Shown one piece after another: positions 1 to 5,206 of a stretch of 8,180 nucleotides of DNA. The DNA comes from Oscillospiraceae bacterium (GTDB lineage: Bacteria; Bacillota; Clostridia; Oscillospirales; Oscillospiraceae). The position numbers and the translations under genes were made by a program. The notes below the pieces were generated by a model that was given only the letters and a program-made list of their open reading frames with translations, was not told the DNA's origin and searched no databases. Positions within the stretch are counted from its first letter, which is position 1; the number at the start of each line of letters is the position of its first letter. The stretch lies in the NCBI GenBank assembly GCA_031255955.1, contig JAIRRO010000134.1:1-8180 (forward strand). Reading direction: 5' to 3'.

Positions 1-322
1 CTCGGCAAGCAGCTGTTGAACAGCATATACCGCACCATTAATCCGACTTTGTAACAGCTCCGGGTGCTTTGCTGCATTTCGGATAATTAAAGGTTTATCA
101 TTTGCATTGTGCACAATCACAGCACCATCCTACGTTAATAAAATTCGACACTCTGTTTTGACTTTATCTTCCGATCAGTATCAGAGCACAGCAGGATGTT
201 TGCTTATCCTGACCATCAATACTGATTCCCACTATCCCAAGCAGACACACAGCATACAACGAAATGTCAGGCTTGTCAAGTAAAAATTTCTCTTGGTTCT
301 TTTCCTGAAAATTGCAAGTTTA
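1..322 (-). pseudogene. Degenerate minus-strand coding relic, function unknown
   Basis: I do not recognise this sequence. On the minus strand, one frame is open from about 319 to a TAA at 164-166 and includes residues such as FLLDKPDISLYAV and GISIDGQDKQ. A second frame then carries SEDKVKTECRILLT, a TAG at 130-132, and 43 open codons (DGAVIVHNANDKPLIIRN, later INGAVYAVQQLLAE) that run off the left edge. Read together these look like one protein broken by a frameshift near 164-175 and a nonsense codon at 130-132. This is inference from protein-like composition only. The plus strand is also open over part of this stretch (about 20-281), but its translation looks less protein-like. The DNA is AT-richer than the rest of the window, consistent with acquired or decaying sequence. 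The right boundary is uncertain because it merges with the IS30 end. Confidence 0.3.
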
Positions 323-349
323 ATTGCCCACCCAATATCCCTAGAAACA
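304..349 (-). mobile_element. Probable IS30-type right-end flank (approximate)
   Basis: Just downstream of the transposase stop on the minus strand lies an AT-rich stretch with two copies of GCAATT (plus-strand AATTGC at 310-315 and 322-327) spaced 12 bp apart. This resembles the short GCAATT-rich tails I associate with IS30-family elements between the transposase stop and the terminal inverted repeat. The exact terminus cannot be fixed, because the other end of the element is missing and no inverted-repeat partner or target duplication can be matched. Confidence 0.3.
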
Positions 350-531
350 CTAAGCCGCGAGAATCATATCGTACGCCGATTTGTGATTGAACAACCGTCT
401 CGGATAGTTGTTCATCCATAGCTCAATACGTTTGATGTCGTCGTTTTTCAGTTTACCTATGTCCGTCCCCTTGGGTATGAATCTTCGTATGAGTTTGTTT
501 TGGTTTTCGTTACCCCCCTTTCCCAAGCTTC
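350..531 (-). pseudogene. IS30-family transposase, C-terminal remnant
   Basis: About 54 in-frame codons (514 down to the TAG at 350-352) read NENQNKLIRRFIPKG, then a spacer, then WMNNYPRRLF and a short tail. This is the typical end of the IS30-family DDE transposase, whose conserved pattern is WERG[ST]NEN...LIRRFxPKG...WxNNYPR. The upstream part of that motif (AWERG) is present at about 516-528 but in another frame, because the G6 run at 513-518 is one base short of the family pattern. The catalytic core and the left end of the element are absent. It is therefore a dead fragment, cut off right after the stop of the neighbouring citrate synthase gene. An in-frame extension up to a start at 643 exists but only runs antisense-frame through gltA and is not real transposase. 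Identification rests on motif recognition. Confidence 0.8.
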
Positions 532-1902
532 CTACCCGCGTTTTGCCAGCGGGATGTATCCCGTTTCCGGGGCGACGCTTTTGTACGCCGGTCGGATGAT
601 TCTGCCGCCGGAGACAAGCTCCTCCAGCATATGCGCGCTCCATCCGGCGATTCGCGATATGGCGAAAATCGGTGTGTACAGCTCGCGCGGGAGTCCCATC
701 ATCTCATACACAAAGCCGCTGTAAAAATCGATATTTGCGGATACGCCCTTGTACATACGGTGCTGTTCGGCAATAAGCTCCGGCGCTAGCCGCGCGACCG
801 TGGCGTACAGTGAATACTCGTCCTGCTTGCCCTTTTCCGCGGACAGCGTTTTTACAAACCCCTCGAAAAGGCGCGCGCGCGGGTCGGAGAGCGAATATAT
901 CGCGTGTCCGATGCCGTATATCTTGCCGGAGCCGTCGCCCGCCTGTTTGCTGAGGATTTTTCTGAGATAGTCCGCGATTTCACCCTCGTCCGCGTAGTTT
1001 TTGACGGCGGATTTAATTTCATCCATCATCGCCATAACGCGGCTGTTCGCGCCTCCGTGCAGGGGTCCCTTCAGACTGCCGAGTGCCGCCGCCATCACGG
1101 AATATGTATCCGTGCCGGAGGAGGATACGACGTGCGTCGCGAACGCAGAATTGTTTCCGCCGCCGTGCTCAGCGTGCAAAACAAGCGCAAGGTCGAGCAC
1201 CCGCGCCTCCAGCGCCGTGTATTTTTGGTCGGGGCGCAGGATGTGCAGCAGGTTCTCCGCCGTGGACAGCTCTGTCTCCGGGGAGTGGATTATCAGGCTG
1301 TCGCCGTGGCTGAAATGGCGATAGGTGTTGTAGCTGTAGGCGGCAAGCAACGGGAATTCCGCCGTCAGCTGCAGGCATTGGCGCAGAACGTTCGGGATGG
1401 TGGTGTCGTCGGGGTTTTTATCATAATAGTACAGCGTCAGCACCCCGCGCGCAAGTCCGTTCATAATATCGCGGCTCGGCGCTTTCATTATGGCGTCCCG
1501 CGTGAAATTCGGCGGCAGGGAGCGATAGCGTCCGAGCAGGGCAGAAAATTCTGCAAGCTCCGCCTTTGTCGGCAGCTTCCCGAACAGCAGGAGATACACT
1601 GTTTCCTCATACCCGAAGCGCTCCTCGCGGATAAAGCCCGCAACGATGTCCTCAACGTCTATGCCGCGGTAATAGAGCTTTCCGTCCACGGGCGTTTCGA
1701 CGCCGTTGATGATTTTTTTCGCGGTGACGCGCGAGATGTTTGTAAGACCGGCGACGACGCCGTTGCCCTCCAAATCGCGCAGACCGCGAAAAACCTTATG
1801 CTCGGCATAAAGGCTCTCCGGTATGGCGTCAGCCGTAATTTTTTCCGCCAGACGGGAAATTTCGGGCGTCACCTCTGAGTAGTCAACTTTTTTCGGCGGC
1901 AT
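532..1902 (-). CDS. gltA: Citrate synthase
   Basis: Citrate synthase (456 aa) condenses acetyl-CoA with oxaloacetate to citrate in the cytoplasm, feeding the oxidative arm of the TCA cycle and glutamate synthesis. Family landmarks are present in order: LHAEHGGGNN (residues 242-251, with H246 likely the first catalytic His), GPLHGGAN (279-286, H282 the second), GIGHAIY...DPRA (330-343, the signature loop that binds oxaloacetate) and NIDFYSG (390-396, D392 the catalytic Asp). About 450 residues fits the bacterial group with an N-terminal extension. The ATG at 1902 is preceded by AAGGAGG (1911-1917) with an 8-nt spacer, so this start is well supported. The gene follows the HipA-like gene on the same strand after 105 bp and may have its own promoter. 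Its TAG directly abuts an IS30 remnant, so no native terminator is seen. A 2-methylcitrate synthase cannot be excluded from sequence alone, but no prp genes are nearby. Confidence 0.95.
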   Translation of the reverse strand: MPPKKVDYSEVTPEISRLAEKITADAIPESLYAEHKVFRGLRDLEGNGVVAGLTNISRVTAKKIINGVETPVDGKLYYRGIDVEDIVAGFIREERFGYEETVYLLLFGKLPTKAELAEFSALLGRYRSLPPNFTRDAIMKAPSRDIMNGLARGVLTLYYYDKNPDDTTIPNVLRQCLQLTAEFPLLAAYSYNTYRHFSHGDSLIIHSPETELSTAENLLHILRPDQKYTALEARVLDLALVLHAEHGGGNNSAFATHVVSSSGTDTYSVMAAALGSLKGPLHGGANSRVMAMMDEIKSAVKNYADEGEIADYLRKILSKQAGDGSGKIYGIGHAIYSLSDPRARLFEGFVKTLSAEKGKQDEYSLYATVARLAPELIAEQHRMYKGVSANIDFYSGFVYEMMGLPRELYTPIFAISRIAGWSAHMLEELVSGGRIIRPAYKSVAPETGYIPLAKRG

Positions 1903-1940
1903 ATTTCGCGCCTCCTTCCGAATACATAAAATTATTTCAT

Positions 1941-1959
1941 CAAGCCGGAAAATGGCTTG
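1941..1959 (-). other. Small inverted repeat in gltA leader
   Basis: CAAGCC (1941-1946) and GGCTTG (1954-1959) form a perfect 6-bp stem with a 7-nt loop, 38 nt upstream of the gltA ATG on the minus strand. The sequence after it on either strand has no clean T-run, so it is not a convincing terminator. It could be a transcript hairpin in the 5' leader or a small operator. Confidence 0.3.
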
Positions 1960-1974
1960 TACCTCTAAGCATAT

Positions 1975-2003
1975 AGTATAAATATTAAAAAAGTAAGTCC
2001 GAA
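1975..2003 (-). promoter_or_regulatory. Candidate gltA promoter
   Basis: On the minus strand TATACT (1975-1980) is a good -10 box about 72 nt upstream of the gltA ATG, in an AT-rich stretch. At a 17-bp spacing the -35 position reads TTCGGA (1998-2003), only three of six matches to TTGACA. The upstream gene ends just before this, so a dedicated promoter is plausible but weakly supported. Confidence 0.3.
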
Positions 2004-2019
2004 GATGTTAATAATTCGG
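1987..2019 (-). terminator. Weak candidate terminator after the HipA-like gene
   Basis: On the minus strand CCGAA (2015-2019) and TTCGG (1999-2003) can form a 5-bp stem with an 11-nt loop that spans the stop codon of the HipA-like gene. A run of six T follows at 1992-1987, six nt after the stem. The stem is short and the loop large, so termination would be inefficient; read-through into gltA is possible. Confidence 0.22.
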
Positions 2020-3117
2020 GAACAAGTCCGCGTCTGAGAGCCGCAGCAGCCCGCCGCAGCGCTTTTCCAGCGCGTCCTGACGGCGCAGAATATATCGCGC
2101 GGCGAATTCGCGGGGGCTTGAAGCTATGTCCGTCGGTGGCGGGGCGTAGGGTATATTGAGTGCGATGGGCACCAGCGCGTTTTCCGTCAAACGCGGCGCG
2201 TGAAACGGCTCTCCGATATATTTCAGCAGCTTCGCAAAGTCGTCGATGAGCATATCCCCCGGGTCCCGGTTCGGATAACCGCGGGCAATCAGCGATATAT
2301 TGTGGTCATAAAGCGGCGCGGCGGAGATTATATCGCCGGTTTCAGGGCTGCGCAGGACGCCGAAATTGTTTTCGTGCCTGTCCATATTAAAAACCAGCCC
2401 GTCGAAATAGCACATTGCCACATACCGCGCGGCAAGCTCGACTCCCGCCTCTTTACCCGTACCGCGCAAGGCCTCATAGATTTTTATATAGTCAGCCTCA
2501 TCCCCTATTATTCCCGCCGCCGACTCAAAATCCACGCGCGCGCCCTCTGTGAAGTCGCGACTTTTGATGAAATCCCCGGACGCCTCATACCGCGCCATTG
2601 GGATGTCGAGCAGACAACCGATATGGTATGCAAACAGCTCTGAAAACAGCTCCTCGCGTCTTCCCGCCTTGTACATCATCCAAGCGCCATCCTCCAAGCG
2701 CCAGCATTTTTCAAAGCTGCCTGTGTTGGTGAGTTCCGGCGTCCTGCCCGGCGGACGGTCAAAGGAATTCGCGTCGCCGGTGAGCGCGAGGTCGTCGAAC
2801 AAATTGAGCTTGAATCGGATATCGTCATAGCGCGGCGAATCACCGGAGAGCGGGCGCACCCAAAAATTATCCGTAATCGTTGCGGCGTTGACGGCAAGCA
2901 CCGTTGTGAGGTCATCCTTATGCTCAAGGCGCAGCACACGCTTTAGCAGCCGCGAATTTGTGCGGTGCCCGTCAATCGCGCGTGAGCGAAGCCACGCCGC
3001 GGCGTCGCCCGTCCGTTGCAGAAAAAGCGGCAGCCGCGCCGGGATAATCGCGCGGACGGCTCCGTCCGTCAGCTCGGCTATTGGCGTATCCTTTGATAGC
3101 AGCAGCAGATCCTCCAT
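2008..3117 (-). CDS. HipA-like protein kinase domain protein, orphan
   Basis: This 369-residue protein resembles the Firmicutes HipA-like Ser/Thr kinases. The N-terminal part (to about residue 85) is variable. It is followed by the family segments ITDNFWVRPL (81-90) and FKLNLFDDLALTGD (102-115), then GSFEKCWRLEDGAWMMYKAG (133-152), where K150 is the likely ATP-contacting lysine. FSELFAYHIG (158-167) continues the N-lobe. NMDRHENNFG (244-253, D246) matches the HipA catalytic loop, and APLYDHN (267-273, D271) the metal-binding Asp. No transmembrane segment or signal peptide is evident. Classical HipA phosphorylates glutamyl-tRNA synthetase and is neutralised by the HipB DNA-binding antitoxin; the substrate here is unknown. 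No hipB-like gene lies upstream (the 5' side is the hrcA promoter region) or between it and gltA. The ATG at 3117 has only a weak GGGGTG ribosome site (about 3124-3129). All kinase residues appear intact, so I call it functional but of unknown role. Confidence 0.85.
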   Translation of the reverse strand: MEDLLLLSKDTPIAELTDGAVRAIIPARLPLFLQRTGDAAAWLRSRAIDGHRTNSRLLKRVLRLEHKDDLTTVLAVNAATITDNFWVRPLSGDSPRYDDIRFKLNLFDDLALTGDANSFDRPPGRTPELTNTGSFEKCWRLEDGAWMMYKAGRREELFSELFAYHIGCLLDIPMARYEASGDFIKSRDFTEGARVDFESAAGIIGDEADYIKIYEALRGTGKEAGVELAARYVAMCYFDGLVFNMDRHENNFGVLRSPETGDIISAAPLYDHNISLIARGYPNRDPGDMLIDDFAKLLKYIGEPFHAPRLTENALVPIALNIPYAPPPTDIASSPREFAARYILRRQDALEKRCGGLLRLSDADLFPNY

Positions 3118-3167
3118 AGATTACACCCCGTTTCTTTTCCGCGCGCGTGATGTCGTGCACTCTGCCC

Positions 3168-3196
3168 ATTATACCACCGCAATAGCCGCCGCGCAA
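3168..3196 (-). promoter_or_regulatory. Promoter of the HipA-like gene (extended -10)
   Basis: The minus strand carries a perfect TATAAT (3168-3173) preceded by TGG, which makes an extended -10 (TGnTATAAT). At 17-bp spacing the -35 region is TTGCGC (3191-3196), poor but acceptable with an extended -10. Transcription would start near 3161, giving a leader of about 44 nt. It is divergent from the hrcA promoter, with about 34 bp between the two -35 boxes. Confidence 0.65.
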
Positions 3197-3230
3197 ATCG
3201 TAACTATTTTGTTAACAATTCGCAAAACTA

Positions 3231-3259
3231 TTGACAAGCGCGTCCGAAGGTGCTAAATT
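3231..3259 (+). promoter_or_regulatory. Sigma-A promoter of the hrcA-grpE-dnaK-dnaJ operon
   Basis: A perfect TTGACA (3231-3236) lies 17 bp upstream of TAAATT (3254-3259), a four-of-six -10 box. The predicted start at about 3266 falls inside the CIRCE palindrome, the usual arrangement for HrcA-repressed vegetative promoters. The 5' leader before the GTG of hrcA would be about 50 nt. Confidence 0.85.
3250..3257 (+). promoter_or_regulatory. Extra CIRCE-like half-site overlapping the -10 box
   Basis: GTGCTAAA (3250-3257) is the exact reverse complement of TTTAGCAC (3263-3270), which contains the left arm of CIRCE, with a 5-bp spacer. It therefore reads like an additional right-arm half-site upstream of the canonical operator. 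It covers the last bases of the promoter spacer and the first four bases of the -10 hexamer. Whether HrcA contacts it is unknown. Confidence 0.45.
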
Positions 3260-3263
3260 ACGT

Positions 3264-3290
3264 TTAGCACTCGAACGCTCGGAGTGCTAA
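3264..3290 (+). promoter_or_regulatory. CIRCE operator (HrcA binding site)
   Basis: TTAGCACTC (3264-3272), a 9-bp spacer (3273-3281) and GAGTGCTAA (3282-3290) match the CIRCE consensus exactly in both arms and in spacing. HrcA bound here blocks the promoter immediately upstream. In the transcript the arms can also form a hairpin in the hrcA leader. Confidence 0.97.
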
Positions 3291-3317
3291 ACCATTACGG
3301 GAAGGAGCTGCGGCGCC

Positions 3318-4526
3318 GTGAGCGCAAACAGTGATGACCGCTCCGGACGATCAGAGCGGCAAACGCAAAAGCTGCCGGAACGGCAAGCCCTTCGCAAGTC
3401 AGACCCCGCGTCGGAGGACGCAAAAGGTCGACGCCGAAAAGACGTTTTGCGCGCGGTCATAGACCAATACGTGGAGACAGCGGAGCCGGTCGGTTCAAAA
3501 TCCATATCCACCTCGCTGGCAAGCTCGTCCGCGACGATACGCAACGAGATGGCGGCGCTGGAGGAGGACGGATTTCTGGAGCAGCCGCACACCTCCGCCG
3601 GGCGGGTACCGACGCCGTCGGGCTACAGGGTGTATGTCAACGAGCTTATGCGGCGGCACAGGCTTTCTGTGGAGGAAACAGAGCAGCTGAACCGTGCGTT
3701 AGAGCAGCGCGTGACGGAGCTTGACCGCATAATCGCCTACGCCGGACGGATAGCCTCAAGCCTTACGAGCTTCCCCGCATACGCGCTGACACGTGCGAAA
3801 ACCGAGCTGACAGCGTCGCGCTTTAACGTGATTGAGATAGATTCCCGCTCGTTCATTCTCGTCGCGATGCTCACGGGGGAGACGGTGAAAAACAAGCTGT
3901 TTCATCTGCCGTCGCCCGTGCCGGAGGGGTTTTTCATCCGCGCGGAGGCGATACTCAACAGCAGCTTCACCGGGATAGCCGAGGCTGCCGTGACGGAGAG
4001 CCTGATCTCCGCGGCGGAGCGGGCGTCCGGGGACAGATTGGGTATCTTTGCGGCGATGTCGGCATTCATCATCGAGCTGCTGCGGGACACCCCGCGCGGC
4101 GGCTACGCCGTATCCGGCGGCGCGAGGCTGCTTGAGCATCCGGAGTTTCGCGACGCGGAGAAAGCGCAAAGACTGCTGGGCTTTATAGAGGACGAGGACG
4201 CCGTTGCCAGCCTGCCGTCGCCCGACCGCGACTCCAAGACGAAGATAACCATCGGACCCGAAAACCTCGCGCGGGAGCTGGAGAACACAAGCGTCGTGGT
4301 CACGCGCTATGATATGGGCGACGATACGGAGCTGCTGCTTGGCGTCGTCGGGCCTACGCGGATGGATTATCCCCGGGTGCTTTCGCGATTGCAGTATATT
4401 GCGCGGGGGCTCACTGGCACGGCGGACGCCGTGCTGGCGCGGGGGCTCACCGGTACAGCAGACGCCGCGCCGACTCGCGGGATCACAGCTCAAACACCGA
4501 CCGTGCCGGAGAGTCCGGATGAATAA
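3318..4526 (+). CDS. hrcA: Heat-inducible transcription repressor HrcA
   Basis: HrcA is the cytoplasmic repressor of class I heat-shock genes; it binds CIRCE as a dimer. The winged-helix domain spans about residues 40-110, with the hallmark stretches TAEPVGSKSI (54-63), ATIRNEMAALEEDGFL (72-87) and HTSAGRVPTPSGYRVYV (91-107). Typical dimerisation and GAF-like regions follow, ending with VVGPTRMDYPRVLSRLQYI. The family is usually about 340-350 aa; this protein is 402 aa. The excess is at both ends: about 35 charged residues before RRKDVLRAVIDQY, and a C-terminal tail of three 12-residue repeats. The start is GTG at 3318, with AAGGAG (3302-3307) 10 nt upstream; no other in-frame ATG, GTG or TTG occurs before the conserved domain, so the N-terminal extension looks real. 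It is the first gene of the operon and autoregulated through CIRCE at 3264-3290. grpE starts 30 bp downstream. Confidence 0.96.
   Translation: MSANSDDRSGRSERQTQKLPERQALRKSDPASEDAKGRRRKDVLRAVIDQYVETAEPVGSKSISTSLASSSATIRNEMAALEEDGFLEQPHTSAGRVPTPSGYRVYVNELMRRHRLSVEETEQLNRALEQRVTELDRIIAYAGRIASSLTSFPAYALTRAKTELTASRFNVIEIDSRSFILVAMLTGETVKNKLFHLPSPVPEGFFIRAEAILNSSFTGIAEAAVTESLISAAERASGDRLGIFAAMSAFIIELLRDTPRGGYAVSGGARLLEHPEFRDAEKAQRLLGFIEDEDAVASLPSPDRDSKTKITIGPENLARELENTSVVVTRYDMGDDTELLLGVVGPTRMDYPRVLSRLQYIARGLTGTADAVLARGLTGTADAAPTRGITAQTPTVPESPDE
4401..4508 (+). repeat. 36-bp in-frame tandem repeat in the 3' end of hrcA
   Basis: Copy 1 (4401-4436) and copy 2 (4437-4472) match at 30 of 36 bases and encode ARGLTGTADAVL and ARGLTGTADAAP. 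Four of the six differences are synonymous. A degenerate third unit (4473-4508, about 22 of 36 matches) encodes TRGITAQTPTVP. The first bases of copy 1 coincide with the expected natural end of HrcA (YIARGL), so the tail seems to have grown by duplication of the gene's own terminus. Confidence 0.85.
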
Positions 4527-4539
4527 TAAAAATACAACC

Positions 4540-4552
4540 GAAAGCAGGTGAT
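4540..4552 (+). promoter_or_regulatory. Extended Shine-Dalgarno that decides the grpE start
   Basis: GAAAGCAGGTGAT matches 12 of 13 bases of the extended complement of the Gram-positive 16S rRNA 3' end (GAAAGGAGGTGAT). It overlaps the GTG at 4548 and the ATG at 4551, so neither has a usable spacer. The TTG at 4557 lies 8 nt after the GCAGG core, the normal distance. Confidence 0.6.
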
Positions 4553-4556
4553 GGCA

Positions 4557-5153
4557 TTGTCGCCAAAGAAAACAAGCAATCAAGAAAAAACTCCGCAAGA
4601 AAACACGCCGCTCGATAAACGGGACGAGGATACGCCCAAAGATACGCGTCAAGGCGCTGTTGACGGGCAGTGCGACACAGCCGACGTGGAGATTGTGGAC
4701 GAGGCTGCCGCCGCGGATGAGGCGGAGGGCTCGGCGGTGGAAGCCGAGCGCGAAAAATATCTGCGGCTGTACGCGGAATACGAAAACTTTCGCCGCCGCA
4801 GCCGCGCGGAGCGCGAGACACTGCGGGACGAAACGCGCGCGGAGGTGATAGCAAGGCTCCTGCCGGTCTATGACAATCTTGCCCGCGCGCTCGAAACACC
4901 CTGCTCCGACGAGGCTTTTTTGAAGGGCGTCGAGCTAACGGCGGCGCAGCTCGACGAGATACTAAAATCCCTCGGTGTGGAGCCGATACCGGCGGCGGGA
5001 GAAAAATTTGACCCCGAGCGGCACAACGCCGTGTCAAGCATCGCGGCGGAGGATGTGCCGGAAAACACGGTGATATCCGAATTCCAGCGGGGCTTTATGC
5101 TCAGCGGCAGGGTGATACGGCACGCCGTGGTTCAGGTCAGCGCCGGAGGATAG
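4557..5153 (+). CDS. grpE: GrpE, nucleotide exchange factor of DnaK
   Basis: GrpE is a cytoplasmic homodimer that releases ADP from DnaK, resetting the Hsp70 cycle. The first 60 residues are low-complexity and charged. EREKYLRLYAEYENFRRRSR (64-83) begins the long dimerising helix, continuing through RLLPVYDNLARAL (100-112). The beta domain holds the family signature: FDPERHNAV (151-159), then EFQRGFMLSGRVIRHAVVQV (175-194). At 198 aa the length is normal. I chose TTG at 4557 because the near-perfect Shine-Dalgarno at 4540-4552 overlaps the alternative GTG (4548) and ATG (4551); with ATG the protein would have two more residues (200 aa). It lies 30 bp after hrcA and 53 bp before dnaK on the same strand, without a terminator, so it is co-transcribed from the CIRCE promoter. 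Confidence 0.94.
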   Translation: MSPKKTSNQEKTPQENTPLDKRDEDTPKDTRQGAVDGQCDTADVEIVDEAAAADEAEGSAVEAEREKYLRLYAEYENFRRRSRAERETLRDETRAEVIARLLPVYDNLARALETPCSDEAFLKGVELTAAQLDEILKSLGVEPIPAAGEKFDPERHNAVSSIAAEDVPENTVISEFQRGFMLSGRVIRHAVVQVSAGG

Positions 5154-5206
5154 CAAGTAAAATTTTCGATATTTCAACAATCAATCAAATCAGGAGGTAA
5201 ATTAAA

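Noticed and set aside
20..281. Plus-strand open frame of about 88 codons at the left edge
   Set aside because: Its translation is rich in Cys, Ser and Thr and reads like the antisense of the more protein-like minus-strand segments. It lacks a clear start with a ribosome site.
330..343. Unusual GIGHAIY in the citrate synthase signature loop
   Set aside because: These numbers are protein residues of the 532-1902 gene. The Ala after the His also occurs in known citrate synthases, and the catalytic His and the downstream DPR are kept, so this is ordinary variation.
904..1878. 324-codon open frame on the plus strand
   Set aside because: It lies entirely antisense to gltA, whose protein shows all catalytic motifs and a good ribosome site. 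Long antisense frames are expected in GC-rich genes, and this one has no recognisable domain.
3756..4652. 298-codon open frame on the minus strand over hrcA and grpE
   Set aside because: Antisense to two well-supported genes; the translation is arginine- and histidine-rich and low in domain-like features, typical of a GC-rich shadow frame.
5154..5206. Possible separate promoter for dnaK in the gap after grpE
   Set aside because: The gap is AT-rich, but I find no -35/-10 pair with reasonable spacing and no second CIRCE. The gap mainly provides the strong ribosome site.
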